DNA from: Acanthaster planci | Taxonomy: Eukaryota > Echinodermata > Asteroidea > Valvatida > Acanthasteridae | Assembly (NCBI RefSeq): GCF_001949145.1 | Contig: NW_019091423.1 | Location: forward strand, 929,247-981,364 | DNA: 52,118 bases | Direction of reading: 5' to 3' | In this document: positions 1 to 11,400 of the stretch, piece after piece | Layout: every line of letters starts with the position of its first letter | Position numbering within the stretch: the stretch's first letter is position 1 | Position numbers and translations under genes: made by a program | Notes under the pieces: model-generated | The model's input: only the letters and a program-made list of their open reading frames with translations | Databases searched by the model: none | Told to the model about the DNA's origin: nothing

Positions 1-666
1 TGACAAGTTTGTGTTATGTTTCTAGGTTTGGCACTCTTGTTTACCCGAATTTGTTATAGGTCTTCCCATGAAAGTGAGAAGACAACCAGTGACGCAGACA
101 ACCAGCCTTGCCAACAATAGTTGTAACCTTTTGGTTGGGTACACAATGTGGACATGCATAGGTTAATGTGCAGTTGGCATGGACCATGCTGAGCATACAT
201 GCAAAATTTCTGTTTGATGTATGGTCTTATGCACTTGGTCCCTAATTGAAATGGTGCCCATCTCCTCCTTGATAATGAGGAAGAGGAACTTGTCTGAATG
301 GATAAGGGTCTGACAGTGCTTTGTGTATTAGAACAAATATGACAGGTGTTCTGTAGTGCTGAGAATACTTGATAACTTGTTTATCATTCTAGGAACCGTA
401 GGCTATTTTAGAAGAAATGTAGATTAGAACCAAACCTCCAAATACCTTCCACTGAACATCTAGATATCATAGTCTACATTTTTAAGGGCATCTCATTCAG
501 TTGACTTCCATCTGTGAGCGCCCTAAATCCTAATGCCTTCATCAAGAAGACAAAGTATACGAGTCAACAAAGGACTAATTAGCATATCAACATGCACAAG
601 ACGAATGCAACAGCCTCAATACTGATCAACTTGAAGTCTGACATTGTTCTAATTTTCACCCCTTAG
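1..666. other. Non-coding stretch, probably CIP2A intron
   Basis: No frame gives a recognisable exon here. The stretch ends in a pyrimidine-rich splice acceptor (AG at 665-666) directly before the first CIP2A exon I can see. It is therefore most simply read as part of an intron, with the 5' half of the gene lying off the left edge. Confidence 0.6.
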
Positions 667-3600
667 TGAGTCAGGTGTTAGTACCGTTCTTCACCTGTTG
701 GATCTCCTACTCAAGCTAAGGAGAGATATCCCTCAAATGGATCAACGATTGGTCAAAGTGATGCAGGTTATGTATTACCATTTCTATTAACAAGATTTAC
801 TAGACTGCATGTGTTCACGGACATGTTTAAAGTTACCTCTTGTCTTTTGTAATTAAGAAATAAATATGTGATTGTACGTAAAGCTCATGAAATGAGTTTT
901 CTCAACTTTCACATGATATTGATTTCAATTTAATTTAATAAGTTCTCTGTAAATTTACTCTTCAGTTCTGAGTTAAAGATTTAAAACTGTTTTCAGATAT
1001 TAAAATAAAATGTAAACATTGGGTTTAAGTAAATCTGTCCAATTAATTTTGAATGTTTGGTGATAGCTGACTTTGTGTGTGTTTAATATTTCAGGATCAG
1101 CGTCTGGTTCCCTTCCTCGCCCATGCTATTACCACTGATCAACGAGTCAGTGTACAGACTGCCCTCAGGCTTATAAGCACAGCATCCAGTTTACCAGAGT
1201 TCCCCACCATTGTGTAAGGTTATTTTTCCTGTTGGTGGGGGGTGGGTGAAGACGACAGGTTTCTTTTATTTGATAATACAACTTGAAGAATTGCCTGTCT
1301 AATTTGTTGCTGTATCCAATCAGTAGCAGGATTTTTATTGAATTTTTTACAAAATGTCAATAGATTGAACATGCAGTTTTCAAATTGAATTTTCTGTCAT
1401 TTTAGAAAATGTTTAGACAGATTTAATGTAGACTTGACTCAAGTCGAGATCTCTGTGACATCTTTGTGTCTCTTTTGGATACATATCGAGACCACACGCC
1501 GTAACTCGCATTACGCCCTCTTGTATCCACTTATTACTATAAGTCCAGTTCAGAATTCCCAACTTGACGAATCCACCGACCGTTTGTAACACAGAGAATG
1601 GGCTCATCTACAAAAAGTGGTAGCAGCCAATCACATTGCTGGACTTGTTTTTACGTCGTTCATACCTACATTGTAATGAACGAGTTTACAAGTCTGATTA
1701 CTTTGATTGGTGGAAATTCCGTATACATGTCCTTCATATCCAATTATGAATAACTATATATCACCGACGGGGGTCCGATTGGCTTATCTGTCAATTTGGG
1801 CTTCCTGACTGGTGACGTATGACACACATTGTGCAATAAAGGCTATCAATTGAGGGCGCGTTATAAGGGTTTTGCGAGCTGCCTGGCCGGCCTAGTGCAA
1901 CGACTGTGTAGTGCGTACAGGCTGAAAAGATGGCTGACTAGGGAAGAGCAACGTAAGTCGGCTTGGTCCTAGTCAAGATGTTATGTGACCCAATTCCAAA
2001 CCCTGGTGAACGTCTACCAGTAATGTATGGCGTATTCTGCAGTTTTATATTGTGCAAGAAGTTTGTGCATCAGAAGTTTGTGGCTCACATTCTGTTTTAT
2101 CCTTTTTGCATGTTTGGTTTGCAAATCGGAGGTCCATACTGGTCCGTTTTTCTTAATCTCACACAGCACCCTCTGTCATGTCTGTTTAGTAGGTGTCCAG
2201 CATTTTCAGTTTCATTGAAAGCATTTTGAAGTTAGAATCCTGGCTTCAACCATGTACTTACAAGGACAGTCCATAACCTGGTATCAGTCTGTTTGAGCAA
2301 CTTGTCAAATATTACCATATGTCATTATTCCTCAGTCTTGGTGAGAGCATCGCTGCTAACAATTCTTATAAAACGGAGGAGCTGGAGACACTCCGGAGGC
2401 CCCTGAATGTGGATAACCCAGGACAGCATGCCATCCTGTCTCCAAGACGACCACAGACGTACCATTATGAGAGGAGGGGTGGCCCAGTGAATGTGGCCAA
2501 AGATGGGAAACAGATGGAGACCAATATTCAGAGTTTGATTGAAAAGATGCAGTCTGGACTAGATGTAAGTCTCATCTAAGTTTAAACTGGACTGCCTTGA
2601 AATCTTCCTCAATCCAATATTGTGTAGCAAACAATGACAATTCTTGTTGCTTATTAAAATCAATTGAAGTAATCCCATAGGAAGTTGTAGGGGCCATTTG
2701 TAGACCAGAATACATCTAATTCAACAAAATCTGGTAGAGGATTGTGCTAGAGTTGATAAAGTATTCATGATGAGAATTGTATTTTAAGACTTACTTTTGA
2801 CTTGGTAGTGTTGTCCAGTTTCTGCAAAGTTCAAGTCCATCACCAGTCATCAGCCAAGTAATCAGCTATTCCAATGAACTGTGATAATAGCATTCCTTTG
2901 TCATTGTTCACCTTGTTTATATTTAGGTCTGATCTTATGAAAGGACTTGAGACTGGACCTGTGATGGACTCTGCTTGCCAGGAAATTTGATAACTGTCAA
3001 AATATATGATGGGGAAATAATTAAGCTGAGAGACTTGTCTTGTCCGGATGATAGGATTATCTGTGAATCAATAACCGTCAGTACTGACCATGACTCGTTT
3101 CCATTGCTTGGTTTCACAGTGCTTTTTATTTTTCTACAGCTTAAAGACATGCGGGCATCCGAGATCATGGATGTGTACGAGCACAAGCTGTCATCTCTTG
3201 CTGTAAGTTCATTTCCAAAAGTGCTCCATTGCTTATGCTCTTCCTAAAAAACAAAATAACTTCCTGTGTTCTGTTTCCCTGAAGAAAAGATCACTTGAAG
3301 GAATTAAAATGCTCAATGAAAAGATACCGTGTATGGATCTTGTACAATTTTTTTTCTTGCAATATTGGAAGCCCTTTGATTCTGTAGCATTTGACATATC
3401 TGTAGCTTTTGCCTAGGTGATTTTAAAGTCTTTTTTTGGAATTAAATAATACACAACCAAGGGCGTGGCTAACATCCCTTCCCAGAATCACATACATGTG
3501 AAACATTTGTCATATTTTGTCTCTCCCTTTCAGACCAAAGAGAGCCACCTGCAAGACTTATTGGAAGCCAAGGCACTTGCTCTGGCCCAGGCAGACAGGT

Positions 3601-6277
3601 TGATAGCCCAGTATCGATGCCGACGGGCACAGTCAGAAGCAGAGGTAAGTACAATGTGACCAGCAGGTCTTCAAGGGGAAAGCAGCACACTCTGAATATT
3701 GGGCCTGGACCAGCCATCATTCTTAAGTTTTCTTTGCATTGACAGAATGAATCTCCAGATTGCTCTGAACCTCATTTCCTTGTCTGTAATTACTGTTAGC
3801 CAATTTTTTGGGTTTCATCCAACAGGCAAGAAAGCTACGTTCCCTCCTGCAGGATTCTGAGAAACGAAGCGAGGAATACCGAGAAAACCTCTTTGAGACA
3901 AAGTCGCGTGAGCAGAATATGACTTTGGAGATTGAGAAATTGACAGCCAGGAATGAACAGCTTCAGGAGAGGTTAGAGCTACTGGAGGTGACTCATACTG
4001 AACAGACACGCAAGTAAGTGCTTCTTCAACTTATCTGTTGCATGATAACTCAGGAATTTAAGGGATTTCAGAATGTTTGACTCCAGAGGTTGGAATTTTG
4101 TACCTTTTATCGTTCTGGTGTCGCTACTTTTTTGCGCTGTACAAACTCCGATATTGAATTGGGCTCACATCATGTCAGCTATTAAAAGCCCTAATAATGA
4201 AGTCACATTACTTTATTGTTTTTGTGATAATCTCTCTGCTAGATTCTTTGTGGATTTGTCCTTACCTGTCAATCCCGCTTCCGATTTGTGATCATTTCAG
4301 GTGGTGTAGTATCTCTAATACTGGTAGACAATGATTTTCATAAGGATCTCTTTGTAGATTTTGTTGTGCTTTTGGAACAGTTTGGAAAAAACTGGCCACT
4401 TTCTCAGATACTGAACTTTATTTTTGCCAATTTAATGAATGCAAATACATTTTTACAATTTGGAGATGACGGCTGTAAGTTATCAGCGTTATTATTTCTG
4501 AGATGATTTTTGCTGCAGTTCTTTACAGCAGATTATGCGTTTCATTCTTTGATTTGGAATTTGTAGTTTAGAAACTGTCCAACGAGCTCTGACTGCTCAA
4601 CGATCGGAGCATCAAGCACTGAAGGAAATGCATGAAGTGTTACAACGACATAATGAAACATTGCGAGAACAACATGAAAGGTAAGCATAGATACACCCTA
4701 GGGAAAGGGTACACACTTGCTGAGAAACACCGTGAAAGCAGGACATTTTATTAGATCAAGGAAAATGATTGTGCCAAAATTCAACTTGATGCAAAACGTA
4801 TTAATTGATTATCGTCTATAATCAACCAGCACCCAAGCACTGCAGAGGTAATGTCTGGACAGAATTGCAAGGTAGCATGCTTAAACCCTAAACACCTAGG
4901 GACCATTGAAATCATGCATGTGCTTGTTGGATTCAGGAAGGTTGGGGTTAATAAGTGCTGTATCATATTGATGAAAGGAATAAACCAAAGATGGTTTCGG
5001 CCCAAGAGGTACTCAAATTTTTGAGAAAACTGCCAAATATATTTTGGCATCATAAATTGAAAGGCCCTAGGATAGCTACTTCAGTTTTCTATTTATGTTC
5101 AGTGCGATATTTAATGACCTGTCAAGACAAAATGAGAATGCTCTTTGTCATAGAAATATATCATCTCACTTTAAAATTTCTTTTACTTAAATCAACTCCT
5201 TTCAATGTTGTTCATTGTGATTGCTGGGGATGAACTTAGAAGTTGGTAAAAATTAAAATGTTGTCAGTGTAATACAAGAATAACTTTGCAGGATCATTAA
5301 TCACTAGCAGTGTTGTAACGCAGAGCTCTTAAGACAATAAGATTATCACAGGACACCCCCAACTGTCACAAGACTAACACAAGACCTTCAGTCTGAATTC
5401 AAATCACAAAGCTATTCAAATGAACTAGCTGCAACAGAAGCATTACTTTGTCATAGTTCACCCAGTTACTTGTGACTGATATCATGAATGTCCTTCGTGA
5501 CTGGTCAATCATGAATGTCCTTCGTGACTGGTCATTTGTCTGGCCTTGTGATGGTCTTGACTGTAGCACTGATCAGTGTTGTGTGTACTACTTGTAACTC
5601 TCAATATGTGTCAATCCATTCTTGACAGAGCCACAGTGAGACTAAATGAGCTTGAGGACGAGAGAGATAACCTGCAGCGTAATCTCCGAGACAAGGAATC
5701 CCGTCTGGCTGATACCAGTAGGACCTTGCAGGAGACCCAAGAGAGACTAGCCAAGATAGACAGGGAGAGAGATGAGTTTGAGAAAGCCTTAGATAACCTA
5801 CGCTTAGAACTACAGAAAATGGAAAGCAAGAAGAAAGAACTGACACTGCAGGTGGGTTGAAATAGCCAGGAGAAATAGGACAGAGTGGAAAATATGGACA
5901 GAATTAGTTATTATCTTTGGAGTGTCCTGTCCGAATTCCCCCATTGTTTGTGATTGAAAAAGCAACATAGGGGCTTGTCATTTTCTCAAAAAAATAAATG
6001 TTTCAGTTTTGGGAAAGAATTGATTTTGCTTAGCTCCCTTTGCAAGAATTTATTCAGTGAGTTTTTCCATTTTATAAATTTGGTAAGCTACAGAGTATTC
6101 ATTTGTTTGAATTTTTATTCCTCAAAGGTGTCTTCATTGGAGGTGTTGTGTCGTCAGCATGAGTCAGATCTCAGAAAGAAAGAAGCAGCCATCAAACAGT
6201 TGAAAACTGATGTTGAAAAGCATGCCCAAATCACCCAGATGATTCACAGCTTGACTGGGGGTAATGCAACATCCTGA
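667..6277 (+). CDS. CIP2A: CIP2A orthologue, 3' half (nine exons)
   Basis: Exons by splice signal and phase: 667-766, 1095-1213, 2336-2564, 3140-3202, 3534-3644, 3826-4013, 4567-4680, 5629-5851 and 6128-6277 (TGA 6275-6277). All introns are GT/AG and all phases join, giving about 431 residues. Residues 1 to about 90 are helical repeats (the end of the armadillo-like domain, with the LGESIAANN segment). From about residue 150 to the end it is charged, heptad-rich coiled coil. [13 protein letters not shown] at the start of the coil and a tail resembling the MIHSLSGGK region of human CIP2A are the diagnostic stretches. From family knowledge, CIP2A dimerises, inhibits PP2A-B56, stabilises MYC and works with TOPBP1 on broken mitotic chromosomes. 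These roles are known from vertebrates and only inferred here. The human protein is about 905 residues, so roughly the C-terminal 48% is present. The 5' half lies off the window. No frameshift or internal stop is seen. Confidence 0.93.
1214..2335 (+). other. Largest early CIP2A intron, non-coding
   Basis: This intron opens with a strong GTAAGG donor at 1214 and closes with TTATTCCTCAG at 2335. It contains a locally GC-rich patch around 1850-1960 (with GGCCGGCC) that stands out from the AT-rich flanks. No coding frame with protein-like character was seen. Confidence 0.6.
2820..2970 (+). repeat. Dispersed intronic repeat, copy 1
   Basis: This intronic stretch resembles 5380-5575 in a later CIP2A intron. 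Both contain GCTATTC, AATGAACT, then an AGCATT...CTTTGTCAT.GTTCACC block about 25-35 bases on, and a CTGG.C.TGTGATGG word further downstream in the same order. The alignment was made by eye. The colinear order of several words over about 150 bases is best explained by two diverged copies of one interspersed repeat, SINE-like in size. No poly(A) tail or target duplication was identified. Confidence 0.5.
5380..5575 (+). repeat. Dispersed intronic repeat, copy 2
   Basis: This is the partner of the repeat at 2820-2970, in the same orientation and lying just before the penultimate CIP2A exon. It is longer than copy 1 because it includes the local 27-bp duplication at 5481-5534. Its family is unknown to me. 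Confidence 0.5.
5481..5534 (+). repeat. Perfect 27-bp tandem duplication
   Basis: Two identical 27-base units, 5481-5507 and 5508-5534, each starting ATCATGAATGTCC and ending GACTGGTCA. Their identity implies a recent slippage event or an assembly duplication. They lie in the intron before the exon at 5629 and do not touch splice signals. Confidence 0.95.
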
Positions 6278-6633
6278 AGAATAGCTTTGAGTTGGAACTT
6301 TGGACGTTTACCTCAACCATGACAAATATGTTCAGCGTGTGCACAAATGAAGTGGATTATTGGTATTGTGGATGGGAGTCCGTTGGGAATCATGTAACTG
6401 TCCAGATGTACTAATTGATGCTCTAGGGATGTTTATGGAATCGATACGTGCTTCTACACTTAATGCATTATGGATAGTAAGTTTTGAGCCACTGTGAACA
6501 TCGTACAAATGATGCAAGTCTGTGTCTTTTTAATTTTAGAAATGTCTATCCATGATTCCCCATCCTAATGCATTTTGTGATAGTGGTTTTTGTTTCCAGT
6601 GGTACCCTGAGCTGTCATCAGGAGAAAGATGAA

Positions 6634-6639
6634 ATTAAA
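6634..6639 (+). terminator. Candidate poly(A) signal of CIP2A (ATTAAA)
   Basis: ATTAAA occurs about 357 bases after the CIP2A stop codon and is followed within 15-45 bases by T- and GT-rich sequence, the usual arrangement for cleavage and polyadenylation. No canonical AATAAA lies closer to the stop. The 3'UTR would then be 6278 to about 6660. Confidence 0.45.
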
Positions 6640-6659
6640 ATATCTTTTTGACTGCCTGG

Positions 6660-8175
6660 TTTTCCATCTTGTCTGTTAAGTTCAACTCCTAGTTGTTACT
6701 TCTTTGTGTTGGTTAAATTCCTTCCATCAGGGTTGTAGGGTCCTCTTACACTGGTCATTTTGTCTGACCCTGAATCATCTCTATATATCAATTCACTATT
6801 GGGGCTTCCACACTAAGACCTGTAACATGTACATTATAAATACATTTAGAATTTTTCAGTTAGTTATTGAGTAAAGGGTATGGTACAAGCTTAAGTTCTG
6901 ATATACATGTACGTGTAATCATATGCTAACATGTTTTTGCAGAAAGTTCAAAATAATTTCATTTTAGTTTTTAGAAGACCTGTTATGTGTGTATATATGA
7001 AAAAGGCATATTAAATAAGTGCACTTAATTAGCCATTCATCTTGTTGTGAAATGCCTGTATTCTGAGTATCAAAGACAACCAGAATGACTGAATTTGATA
7101 ATTGATTGCAAAAACACAGTAATTAATGACAAAATAGTAACATGCATAGAATCATCATTTCATGTAATGTTAATTTTAAAACTCAGTGAAGTCATTCTGT
7201 GCTCTTTCACACTGATGGAATCTGACATATCCCAAGGTTTCATTTTGTAAGCAAGATGAAATCAATCACCTTACCAGCACTGAATAGGCAGCTTCTGGTA
7301 ACTAACGAGACAAATTTATAGCTCGTCAATTTCATGGAATAGTCATTTATAAAACAAAAACTCTGCCACAAACTTGTCCCCAATATAGCTGATTTCTTCT
7401 GAAAAAATAGCACTTATAAGATCGCAGCAAAAAGCTGGCCAAATTGAAAAAAAAAATTTTTTGCTTCTTTTCTTTAAAATAAGAACTTCCCAAACAGCAA
7501 AATGATGATATAAAAGGGCAAAATTACTATGAGAACTATGAAGACTTCTTTTGTAAGTAAACCGTTAGGTAAAAACACAAACACACCGTTACTCTATGTG
7601 TGAGTGAGTTTGTTTCTGCATTCAACTGGGGACCCTGAACAATAGAGGACAATAAGGTCCCCGATTGACAGAGGGTCCCCGATTGACAACTGTGTACAAA
7701 ACATATGGATTGTCTTCTAAAAAAGTTAAAGTACAAACAAAAGAGGAACAATAGGGGGTCCCCAGTTGCAGGCAAATACACACTTGTGTGCGTTCTCCAA
7801 CATCATTTCATTTAGGGGACATTACACACGTGCCCAGGGAAAGTGTGAATGCAAAATAAATGTAGGCCTACAGTACAATAACTGGTTAGTTGCTTCCCAG
7901 CATGTTCACGTGACCATTATAAAACCACTTTGTAAAATCCCACCATCATTCACATTTTGCATTGATGTCACATAACATTCATTCCACATTTTTTAACAAT
8001 TCCCTCTGATTCGTACTTAATCACGTAACTATGACGTCATGCTTTGATTACTTGTTCGCTTTCCTATGGAGGCTTTACGGATGTGCCCCACACTTCACTG
8101 CTATGCAACAGAAAAGCGCACACGTAAACAAAGCACGACGTTATTGTGTGACAAGTCTATTACAACCGTGCCTAA
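6660..8175. other. Intergenic sequence downstream of CIP2A
   Basis: AT-rich sequence with no recognisable gene. Apart from the small inverted-repeat element at 7623-7768 I see only scattered A and T runs, for example near 7447-7465. Confidence 0.6.
7623..7768. mobile_element. 146-bp MITE-like element with 13-bp perfect inverted ends
   Basis: The left end CAACTGGGGACCC (7623-7635) and the right end GGGTCCCCAGTTG (7756-7768) are perfect reverse complements. Inside are two near-tandem copies of GGTCCCCGATTGACA around 7655-7690, and an AACAATAG word follows or precedes each end. No clean target-site duplication is visible, so the superfamily is unassigned. The size and architecture fit a small non-autonomous DNA transposon or foldback element. 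Confidence 0.5.
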
Positions 8176-8457
8176 NNNNNNNNNNNNNNNNNNNNNNNNN
8201 NNNNNNNNNNNNNNNNNNNNNNNNNNNNNNNNNNNNNNNNNNNNNNNNNNNNNNNNNNNNNNNNNNNNNNNNNNNNNNNNNNNNNNNNNNNNNNNNNNNN
8301 NNNNNNNNNNNNNNNNNNNNNNNNNNNNNNNNNNNNNNNNNNNNNNNNNNNNNNNNNNNNNNNNNNNNNNNNNNNNNNNNNNNNNNNNNNNNNNNNNNNN
8401 NNNNNNNNNNNNNNNNNNNNNNNNNNNNNNNNNNNNNNNNNNNNNNNNNNNNNNNNN
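8176..8457. other. Assembly gap (282 N)
   Basis: A run of undetermined bases. Open frames that cross it are artefacts. The right flank begins with ordinary sequence and includes a G run at about 8517-8524. Confidence 0.99.
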
Positions 8458-11400
8458 GATTTACACAATCTCACCATTTTGGGGCCAAACAATCTCCCTT
8501 TTCAAAAGATTCTGTGTGGGGGGGGCACTTTTAATGCTAATGAGCTGGTCAGAAATTCTCACTTGAATTAGTGGTCTGCACCCATAAAGGCTAGAGCCTG
8601 TTTCATATTATCGTCCAAAACAACTATTACCCAGTCTTGCCCCTATCTGTCATGGACAGTCCACCTGTATAGCGCCATCTGCTGTTCCTTACGGAGCTAG
8701 TTGTAGTAGTTTCACAAATGGTTTCGAAATTACATTTCCTTCGAGACATTTATGATTATGATGGTGGAGTCGGTCGACATCACAAACGTAGGCACCGATA
8801 TCGCAGGCAATTTTTTTCCAGATGTCTGTGACATGATGGCTTGTCCACTTGTAGTGACGCTATAAACATGATAAAATGTCCCATTATCGAAACGTTTACT
8901 CAATGCATCGCATCGCCCGAATTGAGTAAATAGTTTGATTAACAGAGTAGTTTCTGCCAGGAAAATCTGTACTTGACACGGGCATAGGGCAGACATGTTG
9001 CTATGGTCGACCTACGTCATTTATCGGACACAGACTTATGAGCTCCTGACGTTGAGGCAAATTATACCCGCTCAGAGACATATATGTCATTTCAAAACAT
9101 ATTTGCAGACAGTGGCACCCTATGCTGTCTGGTGTGTCATTCCTATGGTCCGTAGAAAATGTTGCTTGTGAATGGGTGACAGAGCCACGTATCGCCAATA
9201 TGTCTGTGTTCAGTTAGCAGCATGAATATGCCTTACATTTTCACCATGCGGTTTGTAGGTCAGCGGTAATATGGTTTACGTGACCAGAATTCATAATCAA
9301 CCAACTTGACTCAACATGAGCGGGCCGAAAAGAAAAAGGAGTTGTTTTATTACCAGAGTTTGGTTGCATAGCCACACCACAAGTGTTCAGCTCTAGACCG
9401 GAGTCTGGGATGCTCAGTAAAGGTTAAATTGACATGACTGCTTCGCTGGCAACAGCAGCCATGGCATAGGCTCAAGTGTGCCCCTCTCGGTCATGTTACC
9501 GACAAGGCACCGGCGCCACCGGTTGCCATATGTCGCACACGAAGATGAAAAAACAAAACAAAACCTGATCACGAGCTGATGGAAAACTGGAACATTAATT
9601 TCAGCTGGAGAGTTGAGGAAGGAAGTTCGCTGAACGAGAGATGGTAATTGAGGCTGAGGGGTAGGGAATGTGAATAAAGTTAGGAGGTTTGAGAGTTTAA
9701 AGGCTGAAACTGGCACGCTGATCAGACAAAATAATTGTGGGCAAATAATACAAATGTAGCAAAACCAAGGTGATGCAGACAGGTGGACGACCCACCCGTA
9801 ATACGTCATACTGTTTGAGCTAGGATTTGTACAAATGCTTCGTTTAACGATAACGAAGTCTGCTGTTTCCCTTCACTTTCCTCCTTGAACGAAGAAAACG
9901 CAAGTTTGGCGCCCGAAATGCTAGTTAACGATAGGCTTTCATTTAAACTATGTCAAGGTTGAAAGCTTGGACGAGTCAGCCCCAAATTTCTCATTTGGGT
10001 CTGCTGATACTGAAAACATGTAAAGCAGCGCAGTAATTGTAGGTCCATGATGTATTTCCAATTTGTATAAAGATGTGCTTAGATGCTGCGAAAAAGTCAC
10101 TGGCGAGGCGGAACGCTATCGTGCCAAAAAAAATAACCCACCTTTAAATGAGAGGGTTGTTCTACACAGTTAAAGCTAGCACGTGGAGCTACGTAGATTG
10201 GGCTATATAGGGGTCCCGAGTTTTACAAGAAACAGGGAAAAACAGCCAGACTTCAACACGGAAAAAACAAAGAAACATTAATGATATCGTTGAAACATGC
10301 ATGTCTGTTAGTACAAATGGCTAAGAAAACTAAACGAAACAAATCAAAGAGACATCTTCAAACGAAGATCATTGAACTCTTGTATCTGCAACTGTAAATC
10401 ATTTTTTGCCCCTCCAGGATATCAAGTCCAGACCTGACACAAATATCGGCGTGCTGAAAGAACAAACATCACGGCCATCGGCGGAAGTGGCACTCTACCC
10501 CCATGTGTGTGTTTCTTTTTATTTCTGATGTTTTCATACAGCAAGGGTCTGGTCAGGTGACCACTCGGCTCTCTCTGTTTTTCCTCTTTCATGCAACGTG
10601 ATGAGACTTTCTCGCACCCGGGGGCAATATATCGATTGCTATGTCGCAAGCAGTGACGGATGGGACCACCTCGAATCTTTTCAAAATAGTAATGAACGGG
10701 GAAGCTGGATTCATTTTTTATCCTTAAAGGTGTGGGATAGTGTTTATTACACGCGGCATCTTTTCCCTTCTTGTGTTGCATTTATTTTTCAGTAAAAGTC
10801 ACGTCTCTCTTCATGTTGCCCAGTTCACAAAGAGAATAAAAGATGCGCTACGGTCATCATTTCTCCAATTCTAACATGGATTTTAATGAAATTACAATCC
10901 ATGAAGGTCCCAATGCTGTGATTTCATTTACATGGTACATTTGTGTACCCCTTTTACACTGATTCTTGTGTGAACTGAACAGTGTCATGATAAAACCATT
11001 TTTAAAGTCTCTTGATTGAAAGACACCGTCGTCTCACCGAGACAGTTGTTTAATGGGTCCACATTTTATTAGAATCCAAAACATTCTTTACCTGCTGGTT
11101 TAGGTATTACTTGAATATTTATACTATTTCTGACGACGTTACATGCATTTCCTTTTACATTTTTCCTCTCAGTTTTGTTTAACCGTCTCTGCAGCATTCC
11201 TTCACTTCTATGGAGTACAGAGGTCGTTTAGACTCGAACACGTTGCCGCTCTTTCTGCATTGTCACCTGATCGTTATCCAATGTGTCGGACCTAACCCAA
11301 GTCACGTCTTCATTGCTGGACCAGTCCTCCATCTACGCCCGTTGAACTATTCAATTTCCTCGTAGTAGGCTGTTCCCCAAACCTCGCCTTGTTCAACAAT

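Noticed and set aside
8031-8566. Long open frames across the first gap
   Set aside because: They exist only because N codons cannot be stops; the real sequence is unknown.
9414-9809. 131-residue minus-strand frame
   Set aside because: No recognisable domain, no splice or promoter support, and composition compatible with chance in non-coding DNA.
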